64,000 nucleotides of DNA from an uncultured Muribaculaceae bacterium (GTDB lineage: Bacteria; Bacteroidota; Bacteroidia; Bacteroidales; Muribaculaceae), in assembly GCA_934661195.1 (NCBI GenBank), contig CAKUJD010000004.1, positions 1-64,000 on the forward strand. Reading direction: 5' to 3'. This document shows positions 26,243 through 35,956 of this stretch, one piece after another. The notes under the pieces were generated by a model. That model was given only the letters and a program-made list of their open reading frames with translations, did not search any database and was not told the origin of the DNA. The position numbers were made by a program, and so were the translations under genes. Every line of letters starts with the position of its first letter. The stretch's first letter is position 1.

Positions 26243-28138
26243 TCAGTTGGGCATGTCGCCTGGATATGCAAACCATGGAATCGAGCACTGGTAGTTGGCC
26301 GCGTCGCCAGAGATGGGGCGCAGGGCCTTCAGGTTGTTGACGTTCCACATATACTCCGAGTTGTAGCGCGGGCGCAGGCGGAAGCAGGGCGAGCCGGCGT
26401 TGTCCACATTGTAGGCCGAGCGGCGGTTCTGCACCTCGGCGGGCATCAGATAGAAGCCCTTGTACACCTTGGTGGGGTCGTCGTCCTTCTTCTGGTTCAC
26501 CATAGTCTTGTCGAAGCCGTTGCCGTTGGTGGGATACTCGCCGGTGTACTGGATGTCGTACATGTATTTGCGCTGGTCAACCCACACCTCGTTGGCGCCC
26601 CACGGATACAGAGCCATGAACTTCTGCATCATGATGTGCGACAGTGTGAAGTCGGCCACGGTCATGCCGGCCACATAGGGGCCATTGAGGTATTCCTGTG
26701 CCAGGGCCTTGAATGTGGCCGAGGTCACCTTGTCGCCCTGGTGGTAGGTCTTGCCGTCGCTCAGGGTGACGAGCTTGCCGGGCACTATGTAGCTTGCGGT
26801 GAAGTCCATGTCGGCTGCAAGGGCCTTCTTCCACGTTTCGAGGGCGTCGGCCTTGCTGCCATACTTAAACTGGATCTCGGCGAGGTCAAACAGCAGTTCG
26901 GAATAAGTGGTGAGGATGTAGGGGGCGTCGTTGCGGTAGAGCCAGCGGCCGTCGCCGTCCTTGGCATCGTCCACAGCCTCGCGGCGGCCATGGAAGCCGG
27001 GAGCGGTGGCAATTGGGCCGCCAGCGCTGGTAAAGCTGCTGCCCACATAGTAGAGGTTGCGCAGCATCTCGCGGTCGTCGATGGTGGCCATCGAGTTGCT
27101 GTCTTCGGTGGCGAGTTTCACAAGGCGGCGCGGGTCGAAGTGGCCTACGATGGCTGTTGTGTCGCTTGTGTACTGCTTCTCGGCCAGCAGGTAGGGATAG
27201 TGGTCGAGGTTGTGCACGCTGTCCACATCGCGAATCTTGTCGCCCTTGTCGTCGTATTGCGGAATTGTGCCTGTGAACAGCTGCACTGCATAGTCGTGCT
27301 GGAAGTAGCTGTAGCTGAGGTTGCCGCGGTAGGGGCCCCAGAAGTTATTGTAGGCAGTCTGTGCCGCATCGGCGCCGCCGCCCTCGATGGTCACGGTGGC
27401 GTTGTCGGCGTTACTTGCAAACGACTTGCTGACAGCGTCGATAAACTCGTCGTAGTATTTCTCCTTGAAGTCGTCCTTGCACGAGAGCGAGGCCAGGTTG
27501 CGGGCAATCACTGCGTAGGCAAACTTGATCCATTTCTCTTTGTTGCCCTTGTAGATATAGTCATTGTTGACGATGCGGTTGCCATAGTTGGTCTTGTCGT
27601 CCTTCTCAAGATACTCGATGGCCTGCTTGGCCCATGCGCGCACCTGGGGATAGATTTCCTCCTGGTAGTCGTAGTGGTGCGAAGTGAGCCCGGCCACGAA
27701 TGCCTCCTTCATCGGCACCTCGCCGTGCTGCTTGGTGAGCAGATCCCACGAGAAGGCTTTCATGGCCAGACCCATGCCGGCCAGTGTCCAGTTTTCGGCC
27801 TTCACGCTCTGGTCGATCATGTTCTCCAGGTTCATGCCCTGGCTCCAGTACACCATGCGCCACACCTGGCCGCCGGCGTCAGAGCCCTTGCTGTAGAAGT
27901 GGCTGGCAAAATTGGTGTAGCTCGAGGTGCCCATCATCTGCGTGATTGGCGCCACGGCGCGCAGGTCGTAGTAGATTTCGTTGTAGGCCTGCTCAATGCC
28001 CGCCAGATACAGGTAGCCCTCAACATAGTCGGGAGCATCTGTGTTTCTGTTCACGTCGAGGTAGTCGTCACAGCTGGTGGCGCCCACCGACAGCAGCACT
28101 GCCGACGCGATTGCATATAATAATGATTTCTTTTTCAT
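26243..28138 (-). CDS. SusD/RagB-type outer-membrane lipoprotein (first pair)
   Basis: A 631-residue surface lipoprotein with signal and lipobox LSVGATSCDDYLDV. The fold is the SusD-like type: DYLDVNRNTDAP, WTLAGMGLAMKAFSWDLLTKQHGEVPM and LFDLAEIQFKYGSKADALETWKKAL correspond to the N-terminal loop and TPR helices, and a typical end (FRLRPRYNSEYMWNVNNL) follows. It acts with the SusC transporter encoded 39 bases upstream. Sequence divergence from the other SusD of the window is large, so the two pairs probably take up different ligands. No substrate can be named. Confidence 0.93.
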   Translation of the reverse strand: MKKKSLLYAIASAVLLSVGATSCDDYLDVNRNTDAPDYVEGYLYLAGIEQAYNEIYYDLRAVAPITQMMGTSSYTNFASHFYSKGSDAGGQVWRMVYWSQGMNLENMIDQSVKAENWTLAGMGLAMKAFSWDLLTKQHGEVPMKEAFVAGLTSHHYDYQEEIYPQVRAWAKQAIEYLEKDDKTNYGNRIVNNDYIYKGNKEKWIKFAYAVIARNLASLSCKDDFKEKYYDEFIDAVSKSFASNADNATVTIEGGGADAAQTAYNNFWGPYRGNLSYSYFQHDYAVQLFTGTIPQYDDKGDKIRDVDSVHNLDHYPYLLAEKQYTSDTTAIVGHFDPRRLVKLATEDSNSMATIDDREMLRNLYYVGSSFTSAGGPIATAPGFHGRREAVDDAKDGDGRWLYRNDAPYILTTYSELLFDLAEIQFKYGSKADALETWKKALAADMDFTASYIVPGKLVTLSDGKTYHQGDKVTSATFKALAQEYLNGPYVAGMTVADFTLSHIMMQKFMALYPWGANEVWVDQRKYMYDIQYTGEYPTNGNGFDKTMVNQKKDDDPTKVYKGFYLMPAEVQNRRSAYNVDNAGSPCFRLRPRYNSEYMWNVNNLKALRPISGDAANYQCSIPWFAYPGDMPN

Positions 28139-28177
28139 TTATTTTAAGTGATTTAATGCTTACTGTGTTATAGATGA

Positions 28178-31100
28178 TTAGAATGTCACACTCAGGCCAA
28201 ACGAATAGGTGCGGGGGCTGGGCAGCGACCAGCAGTCGTAGCCCTCGCCGCCGGTGCCGCCTGCGGCTGCCGACATGGTGTTGCCGGCCACGTCGATGCC
28301 AGTGTAGTTGGTGATGGTGAAGAGGTCGTTGCCCGACACATACACGCTTGCGTTCTGCACTGCACCGCCGGTGACGCGCTTAAGCCAGCCTGTGGGCACC
28401 ACATAGGCGAAGCGCAGCTCCTGGCAGCGGATGTAGTTGATTTTGTGCTGCACCCAGTCTTCGTCGGCACCGCCGTAGGGAGTCTTGCTCATGTCCACGG
28501 CAATGGTGTTGACGGTGGGGTTCTCTGAGTCTTGCAGTCCGTCGTAGAGCACACCCTTGAACACGTATGAGCCCGACTCGCGCAGAGTCACCGAGGCGTC
28601 GCTCAGGCCGTTGCCCATCATTGAGCGCATGGTGCCGTTCACCACGTCGGCGTGGTAGCGGCCCTGGAACATTGCGCTCAAGCGGAACGCCTTGTAGCTG
28701 AGGCTGGTGGTGATGCCGAAGCGCAGCTTAGGCTCGCGGTTGCCAAGAATGCTCCACTCCGAGCTCACGCGGGGCATGCCGGTTGTGGGGTTGATGAGCA
28801 CATCGCCACGTTTGTTGCGCTCATAGGCGCGGCCAGTAACGGTGGTGATGGGGCTGTGCAGCATCACGCCGTTGCGGATGTTGCCCGAGTTCCAAGTGTA
28901 GGCGTTGTAATACTCCTTGAGGTTTTCGGGCAGCTCCACGATTTCACTGCCGGTGTGCGAAATGTTGAGGCCCACGTTCCAGCGCAGGTCGTTGGTGCGC
29001 ACCACGTCCACATCCACGTGGCCTTCCCAGCCCCAGGTGTTGAACGTACCCACGTTCATGTTGTTGAGGATGAAGCCGGTGGCGTAGCTCATGCGGAAGC
29101 CGGTCACAATCTGGTCGGCGCAGTGCGTGCGGAACATTGTGAAGTCGGCGTTCACGCGGTCGTTCCAGAAGCGGCCTTCGAGACCAATCTCATAGCTGGT
29201 GGTCATCTCGGGCTTGAGGCTGCGGTTGGGACCGGTGAAGCCATACTTGTAGCCGCCGCCCGTGAGGCCGGTGGGCTCAAGCTCGGGGTCGATCGACAGC
29301 GCGGGGGCGTCCTTACCCACCTGGGCGATGGCGCCGCGCAGCTTCAGATAGTTGAGCCAGCTGAGGTTTTTGAGGGGCTTGAGTTCGGTGAACACAAACG
29401 AGCCCTCAACTGCGGGATAGAAGAACGAGCGGTTGTCGACGGGCAGCGTCGACGACCAGTCGTTGCGGAAGCGGAAGGTGAGGAAGGCCATGTTGTTGTA
29501 GCCAAACTCGGCCTGGCCCGAAATGGCCTGGATGCGGCGCTTGGTGGAGCGCTTCTTGCTCACCACGGTCGACTCGGTGCAGTTGTTGATCGAATAGAAG
29601 TCGATCACCTTGAAGTTGCCGCCCGAGCTTGCGAGGCTGGTAACGCCCGTCTCAAGCTGGTGGTAGCCAAACTGCACGCCGAAGTTGAACTTGTCGTTGA
29701 AGAAGTTGTTGTTGTATCCGGCCAGGATGTTGATGGTCGGGTCGTTGGTGTTATACTTGGCGATGTTGTAGTAGCCAGAGTTGTTGCTGTCGTCCGACGA
29801 CTGGTTGTTGCTGCGGTAGTAAGGGTGGGTACCGCTCTCATACGACGAGGTGCTCACGTCCCAGCCAAACTGAGCGCGCAGGTAGGTGTGCTCCACGGGA
29901 GTGATGTTGAGCGAGAAGGCGCTGATGATACGGTCGGTGACGTCGTAGTTCAGGTTCTTGTACAGGCCGAAGAGCGGGTTGAGCATGTCGGTGTCGGTGT
30001 AATACTCAGGATAGCGCATGTGTGCACCGTCCTCGGCCATGTAGTTGGCCATGTTGTCCATGCTGGGCCATGAATATGAGCGTGCAATGGGGCCAGAGCT
30101 TCCACGCAGGGCCTTGTGGTTCTTTTGGTTCACATACTGCATACTGCCCTCGAATTTGAGCCACTTGGTGAGCTCGGCGCGGCCCGAAAGCGAGAGGTTG
30201 GTGCGCTTGAGGTCGGTGGTCTTGATCACACCACTCTGGTCGATGAAGCCTGCCGATGCGCGCACCGACATGCGGTCGTTACCGGCCTCGAGCGAGAGGT
30301 TGTGCTTCTGCAGGAAACCGGTTTGAATCACAGCGCCAGCGTTGTCGTAATAGGGCACTGCTCCGTCGTATTTCGAACCGAAGTGCGAAGTGTAGTAGTA
30401 GTTGGTGGTGCCATAGGCGCCGTTGGCATACACGTCCTGGATTTTGGGCCAGCCATATGCCTTCGACCAAGAGAGCTGGTTGCTGTAGGTGACGCGTGCG
30501 CGTCCGCTGTGACCCTTCTTGGTGGTGATGATGATGGCGCCGTTGCTGGCGTCGCTACCATAGAGAGCGGCTGCAGCCGCGCCCTTAAGCACGGTCATGC
30601 TCTCGATGTCCTCGGGGTTGAAGTCGTTGCCGCGCGACGAGAAGTCGGTTGAGCGCACGCTCATGCCGGTCACGTCGTCGGAAGCGGCGAAGCCCGTGGT
30701 GGGGTTGAACGAGGAGTTGTTCATGGGCACACCGTCGACCACATACAGCGGCTGGTTGTTGCCCGAAAGCGATGTGGCGCTGCGCAGCACCACCGAGGTG
30801 GATGCGCCTGGGGCGCCGCCCGAGCTGGTGACCGTCATGCCCGACACGCGGCCCTGCAGAGCCGAGATGAAGTCGGTGCGGCCCGACTCGGTGATGTCGA
30901 CAGCCTTGATGTTTTGTGCCGAAGAGCCCACGGCCCTTGCCACACGCTTCATGCCAAACTCGGCGGTGATCACCACCTCGTTGAGCTGGTTGCTGTTGGT
31001 GGCCAGAGTCACTTGAGCCGCATTGGCGGCGTTCACCTCAAGTGATTTGTAGCCCACATACGAGAACACCAGAGTGGCGTTTTTGGCGGCTTTCAGCGAA

Positions 31101-31321
31101 TACCGGCCGTCGAGGTCGGTAACCGTGCCCTGCTTAGTGCCTTTCACCTTCACGGTGACACCAATCAGAGGTTCGCCATTGGAGTCTTTAACGACGCCAG
31201 TCACTTTGCCGTCTTGCGCAGCCGCAGTGAAGCCCACACTGCCGGAACTCGATATTCCGGCAGGCGCGCCACAAGCTATGGCCAGCGCAGCCAGCAATAC
31301 ACATTGCTTTTTCATACGCAC
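28178..31321 (-). CDS. SusC/RagA-type TonB-dependent outer-membrane transporter (first pair)
   Basis: A 1047-residue importer precursor. Signal peptide MRMKKQCVLLAALAIACGAP, then the carboxypeptidase-regulatory-like domain (GVVKDSNGEPLIGVTVKVKGT), a plug with LNEVVITAEFGMKR, QPLYVVDGVPMNN, FNPEDIESMTVLKGAAAAA and YGSDASNGAIIITTKKG, and a barrel ending YSFGLSVTF. It heads a three-gene operon SusC-SusD-lipoprotein. The first about 110 residues closely match the SusC at 21696-24893, while plug and barrel differ, as expected for paralogues that have diverged in ligand choice. A weak promoter-like pair lies 74 bases upstream. Confidence 0.96.
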   Translation of the reverse strand: MRMKKQCVLLAALAIACGAPAGISSSGSVGFTAAAQDGKVTGVVKDSNGEPLIGVTVKVKGTKQGTVTDLDGRYSLKAAKNATLVFSYVGYKSLEVNAANAAQVTLATNSNQLNEVVITAEFGMKRVARAVGSSAQNIKAVDITESGRTDFISALQGRVSGMTVTSSGGAPGASTSVVLRSATSLSGNNQPLYVVDGVPMNNSSFNPTTGFAASDDVTGMSVRSTDFSSRGNDFNPEDIESMTVLKGAAAAALYGSDASNGAIIITTKKGHSGRARVTYSNQLSWSKAYGWPKIQDVYANGAYGTTNYYYTSHFGSKYDGAVPYYDNAGAVIQTGFLQKHNLSLEAGNDRMSVRASAGFIDQSGVIKTTDLKRTNLSLSGRAELTKWLKFEGSMQYVNQKNHKALRGSSGPIARSYSWPSMDNMANYMAEDGAHMRYPEYYTDTDMLNPLFGLYKNLNYDVTDRIISAFSLNITPVEHTYLRAQFGWDVSTSSYESGTHPYYRSNNQSSDDSNNSGYYNIAKYNTNDPTINILAGYNNNFFNDKFNFGVQFGYHQLETGVTSLASSGGNFKVIDFYSINNCTESTVVSKKRSTKRRIQAISGQAEFGYNNMAFLTFRFRNDWSSTLPVDNRSFFYPAVEGSFVFTELKPLKNLSWLNYLKLRGAIAQVGKDAPALSIDPELEPTGLTGGGYKYGFTGPNRSLKPEMTTSYEIGLEGRFWNDRVNADFTMFRTHCADQIVTGFRMSYATGFILNNMNVGTFNTWGWEGHVDVDVVRTNDLRWNVGLNISHTGSEIVELPENLKEYYNAYTWNSGNIRNGVMLHSPITTVTGRAYERNKRGDVLINPTTGMPRVSSEWSILGNREPKLRFGITTSLSYKAFRLSAMFQGRYHADVVNGTMRSMMGNGLSDASVTLRESGSYVFKGVLYDGLQDSENPTVNTIAVDMSKTPYGGADEDWVQHKINYIRCQELRFAYVVPTGWLKRVTGGAVQNASVYVSGNDLFTITNYTGIDVAGNTMSAAAGGTGGEGYDCWSLPSPRTYSFGLSVTF

Positions 31322-31394
31322 GTTTTGTTTAGTTTTAGAGTTTATTGTGGTTATATATCAGGGAATTGAATATATCTCCAGCATTTTATCATTG

Positions 31395-31427
31395 CGAATT
31401 TAAGCAAAATTTCACTAAAAAGGCAAA
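31395..31427 (-). promoter_or_regulatory. Possible promoter of the first SusC/SusD operon
   Basis: Minus strand: TTTG (31424-31427), 21 bases, TAAATTCG (31395-31402). The -7 element has one mismatch. It lies 74 bases before the SusC start and implies a leader of about 65-70 bases. Confidence 0.45.
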
Positions 31428-31551
31428 TTTGTTTAAAAAAAATCGTTGAAAACGGCGCATTTTGAGCATCTGCGGTGGTTTTGTTAACAATGTTTCAATT
31501 GTTAAAAACGCGCTGGGCGGCACGATGCGGGGGGCTTACGCGGAAAAGTTG

Positions 31552-31559
31552 TAAATTTG
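31552..31559 (+). promoter_or_regulatory. -7 element for proBA
   Basis: TAAATTTG matches TAnnTTTG; the -33 position is G-rich with no TTTG. It lies 22 bases before the ATG at 31581 and only 10 before the upstream ATG at 31569, which favours the later start. Confidence 0.5.
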
Positions 31560-31580
31560 CATCACTAAATGCAAACCATT

Positions 31581-32708
31581 ATGGCAAATACCGACAACGG
31601 CGGCTCGCAGCAGATGCAGTGGAGCCGCATCACAGTGAAGATTGGCAGCAACGTGCTCACGCGCCCCGACGGCACGCTCGACATAACGCGCATGAGCGCC
31701 ATAGTCGACCAGGTGGCGCAACTGCGCCGCATGGGCGTGGAGGTGACTATGGTGTCGAGCGGCGCCATGGCTTGCGGACGCGGGCTGATGCGGGGCCGGT
31801 GCGACGAGCGGCAGCTCGACGCCGTGGCCGCGCGACAGCTGTATTCGGCCGTGGGCCAGGCGCAGCTCATGCGCCGCTACTGCGACTTTTTTGCCGACCA
31901 CGGCATCGCCTGCGGGCAGGTGCTCACCACCAAGGCCAGCCTTAGCACGCGCGCCCACTACCTCAACCAGAAGCGGTGCATGGAGGTGATGCTGGAGCAC
32001 GGGGTGATTCCAATCGTCAACGAAAACGACACCATTTCGGTGACCGAGCTGATGTTTACCGACAACGACGAGCTGTCGGGCCTGGTGGCCGCCATGATGG
32101 GCGCGCAGGCGCTGGTGATACTAAGCAACGTGGACGGCGTGTACGACGGCAACCCCGCCGACCCGGCCTCGCGCGTGATAGCCACCGTGGACCCGCGCCG
32201 CCGCCTGGCCGACACCAGCTTCATTCAGCAGAGCAAGTCGAGCTTCGGGCGGGGCGGCATGGCCACGAAATACGGCATTGCGCGCAAAGTGGCCTGCGAG
32301 GGCATAGCCGTGGCCATTGCCAACGGCCGCCGCGACGACATACTGCTGCGCGTGGCCCGTGGCGACCGCTCGGTGCCATACACGCTGTTTGCCCCGTCGG
32401 CACGGCCCGTGTCGAGCTTGAAGAAGTGGATTGCACACAGCGAGGGCTTTGCCAAGGGCGAGATTCACATCAACGCCGGCGCATGCCAGGCCCTGCTGGG
32501 CACCGGACGCGCCACCAGCGTGCTGCCCGTGGGCGTGACCGCCGTGGAGGGCGACTTCAAGCGCGACGACATAGTGCGCGTCATAGGCCCCGACGGCACG
32601 GTGGTGGCCTACGGACGCGTGGCCTGCGACTCAGCCAAGGCACGCGCCACTGCTGGGCAGCAGGGAGCCCGCCCGCTCATCCACTACGACTACCTCTATA
32701 TTGACTAA
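31581..32708 (+). CDS. proB: Glutamate 5-kinase
   Basis: Phosphorylates L-glutamate at the gamma-carboxyl, first step of proline synthesis. The roughly 375-residue product has the amino-acid-kinase domain (ITVKIGSNVLTRPDG; VTMVSSGAMACGRGL; IPIVNENDTISVTELMF; DNDELSGLVAAMM) and a C-terminal PUA domain (INAGACQALLGTGRATSVLPVG), which in relatives influences feedback inhibition. The ATG at 31581 is preferred because of its distance to the -7 element, although an in-frame ATG exists at 31569. It is followed after 14 bases by proA, forming a two-gene operon; proC is not in the window. Confidence 0.95.
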   Translation: MANTDNGGSQQMQWSRITVKIGSNVLTRPDGTLDITRMSAIVDQVAQLRRMGVEVTMVSSGAMACGRGLMRGRCDERQLDAVAARQLYSAVGQAQLMRRYCDFFADHGIACGQVLTTKASLSTRAHYLNQKRCMEVMLEHGVIPIVNENDTISVTELMFTDNDELSGLVAAMMGAQALVILSNVDGVYDGNPADPASRVIATVDPRRRLADTSFIQQSKSSFGRGGMATKYGIARKVACEGIAVAIANGRRDDILLRVARGDRSVPYTLFAPSARPVSSLKKWIAHSEGFAKGEIHINAGACQALLGTGRATSVLPVGVTAVEGDFKRDDIVRVIGPDGTVVAYGRVACDSAKARATAGQQGARPLIHYDYLYID

Positions 32709-32722
32709 AAAAATCAAGCTAT

Positions 32723-33958
32723 ATGAACATATTCGAACAGGCGCGCGAAGGCGCGCGCCAACTAAATTTGCTTAGCGAAGACCGCATCAACGCGGTGCTG
32801 CTGCATCTGGCCGACGCCACCATGGAGGCCCAGGGCGAGATTTTGGAGGCCAACGCCCGCGACCTCGCACTGAAAGACCCCGCCGACCCGAACTACGACC
32901 GCCTTAAACTGACGCCGGCGCGCATTGCCGAAATCGCCGACGCGCTGCGCAGCGTGGCCGCACTGCCGAGTCCGCTGGGGCGCACGCTGGACCAGTGGAC
33001 GCGCCCCAACGGAATGACCATCACCAAGGTGAGCGTGCCCTTTGGCGTGATAGGCATAATCTACGAAGCCCGGCCCAACGTGACGTTCGACGTGTTTTCG
33101 CTGTGCCTGAAGGCTGGCAGCGCCGTGGTGATGAAGGGCGGCCGAGACGCCCAGGAGTCGAACCGCGCCATTGCCACACTCATTCACCGCGTGCTTGAGC
33201 AAGAAGGGCTGAGCACAGCGGTGGCCACACTGCTGCCTGCCACCCACGAGGCGGCGGCGCAGCTGATGCAGGCCGTGGGGCTTGTCGACCTCATAATTCC
33301 GCGCGGCGGCCGCAAGCTCATCGACTTTGTGCGCAGCCACTCGCTGGTGCCCGTAATCGAGACCGGCGCCGGCATTTGCCACACCTACTTCCACCACAGC
33401 GGCGACCTTGACAAGGGCCGCCGCATAGTGCTAAACGCCAAGACGCGCCGCGTGAGCGTGTGCAACGCCCTCGACTGCCTGCTGGTGGACCGCAGCCGCC
33501 TCGGCCAACTGCCCGAGCTGGTGGAGCCGCTGGCCGCGAAAAATGTGGTGCTGCACGCCTGCCCCGAGGCGTTTGAGGCCCTCGACGGGCGCTACCCGCT
33601 GCTGCAACACGCCGACGACGACTGCTGGGGACGTGAGTGGCGGGACTATGCCATGTCGGTGCGCGTGGTGGGCGGCATCGATGAGGCGCTGAGCCACATA
33701 GCCCGCTACTCGTCGCGCCACAGCGAGAGCATAATTGCCGACGACGCCGAGGCGTGCCGCCGCTTCACCCGCGAGGTGGATGCCGCCTGCGTCTACACCA
33801 ACCTGCCCACCTCGTTCACCGACGGCGGCCAGTTTGGCTTCGGAGCCGAAATAGGCATCAGCACCCAGAAGCTGCACGCCCGTGGCCCCATGGGACTGCC
33901 CGAAATCACCACCTACAAATATGTGATTGCCGGCGACGGCCAGACGCGCGAACCATAA
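32723..33958 (+). CDS. proA: Gamma-glutamyl phosphate reductase
   Basis: Reduces gamma-glutamyl phosphate with NADPH to glutamate semialdehyde in proline synthesis. The 411-residue protein matches the aldehyde-dehydrogenase-like family: VPFGVIGIIYEARPNVTFDVFSLCLKAG, LIIPRGGRKLIDFV, and RRVSVCNALDCLLVDR, which contains the catalytic-region Cys (usually in a CNALET context). The C-terminal FGFGAEIGISTQKLHARGPMGL is characteristic. Operon with proB; a terminator follows. Confidence 0.96.
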   Translation: MNIFEQAREGARQLNLLSEDRINAVLLHLADATMEAQGEILEANARDLALKDPADPNYDRLKLTPARIAEIADALRSVAALPSPLGRTLDQWTRPNGMTITKVSVPFGVIGIIYEARPNVTFDVFSLCLKAGSAVVMKGGRDAQESNRAIATLIHRVLEQEGLSTAVATLLPATHEAAAQLMQAVGLVDLIIPRGGRKLIDFVRSHSLVPVIETGAGICHTYFHHSGDLDKGRRIVLNAKTRRVSVCNALDCLLVDRSRLGQLPELVEPLAAKNVVLHACPEAFEALDGRYPLLQHADDDCWGREWRDYAMSVRVVGGIDEALSHIARYSSRHSESIIADDAEACRRFTREVDAACVYTNLPTSFTDGGQFGFGAEIGISTQKLHARGPMGLPEITTYKYVIAGDGQTREP

Positions 33959-34000
33959 CCCCCTACCGGCCAACGGGTGGCATAAGCACAACAGCACAAG

Positions 34001-34037
34001 AATGGCGGCATGCACTGGTGCGATGTCGCCATTTTTT
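34001..34037 (+). terminator. Terminator of proBA
   Basis: AATGGCG (34001-34007) pairs with CGCCATT (34027-34033), with partial pairing inside, followed by a run of T. The stem is short but the context after proA is right. Confidence 0.6.
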
Positions 34038-34112
34038 GCTATTTTTGCAGCAAATAGGCTGCACCCCGGCAAAGCGTTCAAGCTTGCTTGGCTCTCTGCA
34101 CTCGGTTTGCAC

Positions 34113-34120
34113 TATTTTTG
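34113..34120 (+). promoter_or_regulatory. -7 element for the TPR/HTH regulator gene
   Basis: TATTTTTG matches TAnnTTTG, with TTGG at 21 bases as a weak -33. The ATG follows only 13 bases later, so the leader is very short. Another TATTTTTG lies at 34040-34047. Confidence 0.45.
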
Positions 34121-34132
34121 CATTAAATATTC

Positions 34133-35776
34133 ATGACCAAATTTTTGCTTCACATAATGCTATTCCTGACGCTGAGCGCTACTGTGACCGGCTGCTCGGG
34201 AGAGCCCGACAGCCGCCTCACGGCTGCCGACAGCCTTATGTGGACCGCCCCCGACAGCTCGCTAAGGCTGCTTGCCGCAGTCGACACTGGCCGGCTGGGC
34301 GAGGCCGACCGAGCCTATTACGCACTGCTGCTAACGCAGGCCAACTACCGCAACTACATAAGCGCCACTTCAGACAGCCTGATTGGCCGTGCAGTGGCCT
34401 ACTACGATAAGCACGGGCCGCAGGAGCGACTCACCCGCGCCCTGCTATACAGAGGCGCGGTACTCGACGAGCTCAACCGCCCCGCCGAAGCAATGCTAAG
34501 CTACAAAAAGGCCGAATTCGCAGCCGACTCAACCGACTACCGCAACCTGGCCCAAATATACATGCGCATTGGCGATCTTTATTACGACTACTATTCCAAT
34601 GGACTGGATATAGCGAAATACAGGAAAGCTCACACTTATTTTTTAATGTGTGGCGATTCAATTAATGCTGTCGGCGTGATGGTGCAAATTGGCAAACTGC
34701 TTAGGAAAACCGACATTCCGCAATCGGTGGCTATTCTAAAAAAATGTAGTCAGCAGGCGCTCCAACTTCGTGACACAAGTTTGGCTGTGAACAGCATGGT
34801 ATGCTTGTCGAGAGCCTATTTCCTGAATGATGAATTTGCCAAAAGCAAAGATTTGTCTGTGTATGTAATAAATAGATTCCCTCAACACGCCACCGATGAC
34901 GCCTTTTTAAATGCTGCCTCGGCATACGCAAAACTCGGAAATTGCGATTCGGCTAAATTCTACCTTAACAACTCCAACTGCGACACTACCGACAGCCATC
35001 AGCGATGCATTTACTACTACACTCTGAGCCGCATTGCAAATGCCCAGGGCAAACACGACCTCGTGGCCAAATACCAGGATATGGGCGACAAGATAACCGA
35101 CAATTTGTCGATGAACCGCACCATTTACGATATCTCAAAAATTGAGTTGGAGTGCAATCAGCAGCAACTAAGGCAAGAGAATCGCAAAAAACTTGAGCAG
35201 GCATATTTATTCTCAATTGGAATACTTGCCTTGGTGATATTCATAGTCATACTTTATGCAACGCACAGGCATAAAATAAACAGAAGGAATGCTCATATTT
35301 CATACTTAAGAACGAAACTGGCTGAACTCGATGAAAAAGCGACAAAAGAGCGACACCATGAACTGCTAAACAAACTTGAAAAAGAGAAAAAGCTACAATC
35401 TATAATCGAGCGGCAAATAGTTGTTTTCCAAAATCTGATTTCCACAAGCTATCACAATCCCACCCAATTAAATAAAGTTCTTCAAGACTCGTTCAAACTG
35501 AGCGACGAAGGCTCTGACTTCTGGGTTGAACTACAATATTTCGTTGATGAAAACTATAATCACATCATCAGCAAGTGTAAAAAAATGTGCCCAGAGTTGA
35601 ACAACACAGAGCTTAATCTAATAGCCCTTATGTGCTGTGGATTCACATACATTGAGATCTCCATTTGCTTTGGATACAGCAAAGATTATATTGCAGTGAA
35701 GCGTCAGCGCATTGCAAAAAAAATGGGACTTGACACATCGCTGATAAATTTCATCAAAGAAGAAAAAGTCAAGTAG
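34133..35776 (+). CDS. TPR lipoprotein/membrane regulator with C-terminal LuxR-like HTH
   Basis: A 547-residue protein that appears to link an envelope TPR sensor to DNA binding. Residues 1-21 form a signal with Cys21 in lipobox position (LSATVTGCS). Residues about 30-330 are TPR-like helices. One membrane segment (YLFSIGILALVIFIVILYA, about 359-377) is followed by a coiled coil (about 383-430) and a C-terminal helix-turn-helix region of LuxR type (LNLIALMCCGFTYIEISICF, then SKDYIAVKRQRIAKKMGL). Similar TPR-TM-HTH proteins are widespread in Bacteroidota; direct targets are mostly unknown. Base composition changes inside the gene: the first about 430 bases are GC-rich like the chromosome, the rest AT-rich like the three downstream genes. 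An adjacent-operon target is an inference from proximity. Confidence 0.75.
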   Translation: MTKFLLHIMLFLTLSATVTGCSGEPDSRLTAADSLMWTAPDSSLRLLAAVDTGRLGEADRAYYALLLTQANYRNYISATSDSLIGRAVAYYDKHGPQERLTRALLYRGAVLDELNRPAEAMLSYKKAEFAADSTDYRNLAQIYMRIGDLYYDYYSNGLDIAKYRKAHTYFLMCGDSINAVGVMVQIGKLLRKTDIPQSVAILKKCSQQALQLRDTSLAVNSMVCLSRAYFLNDEFAKSKDLSVYVINRFPQHATDDAFLNAASAYAKLGNCDSAKFYLNNSNCDTTDSHQRCIYYYTLSRIANAQGKHDLVAKYQDMGDKITDNLSMNRTIYDISKIELECNQQQLRQENRKKLEQAYLFSIGILALVIFIVILYATHRHKINRRNAHISYLRTKLAELDEKATKERHHELLNKLEKEKKLQSIIERQIVVFQNLISTSYHNPTQLNKVLQDSFKLSDEGSDFWVELQYFVDENYNHIISKCKKMCPELNNTELNLIALMCCGFTYIEISICFGYSKDYIAVKRQRIAKKMGLDTSLINFIKEEKVK

Positions 35777-35956
35777 CTTTCCTTACAAAAAAGGCTGGAA
35801 AAGTCATATCTCACACTATGATTTTGCTCTATAATGCCATGATATGAACTTTTTGTTTCTCATCATCGCAACACACTAATATACTGCAATTTATAAATTG
35901 CATGATATGCGAAGATATTTCATTTTTTCCGATTGTGTTTATACTTTTGCACCATT
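35777..35956. other. AT-rich gap between regulator gene and surface-protein operon
   Basis: No gene is visible. It holds a -7 element at 35942-35949 and several short repeats of ATGATATG (near 35838 and 35901), which might be operator sites but are too short to claim. Confidence 0.4.
35942..35949 (+). promoter_or_regulatory. -7 element for the surface-protein operon
   Basis: TACTTTTG matches TAnnTTTG, 7 bases before the ATG at 35957. No TTTG is seen at -33, so activation by a regulator is possible. Confidence 0.45.

Noticed and set aside
26636..28120. 494-residue plus-strand frame opposite SusD
   Set aside because: Shadow of a clear SusD gene.
28652..30073. 473-residue plus-strand frame opposite the first SusC
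   Set aside because: Shadow frame with antisense composition.
34133..35776. Reading the TPR/HTH gene as a fused or frameshifted pair of genes because of its composition break
   Set aside because: The frame is uninterrupted from lipobox through the HTH and the TPR region spans the break, so it is kept as one gene and the break is reported as a finding.
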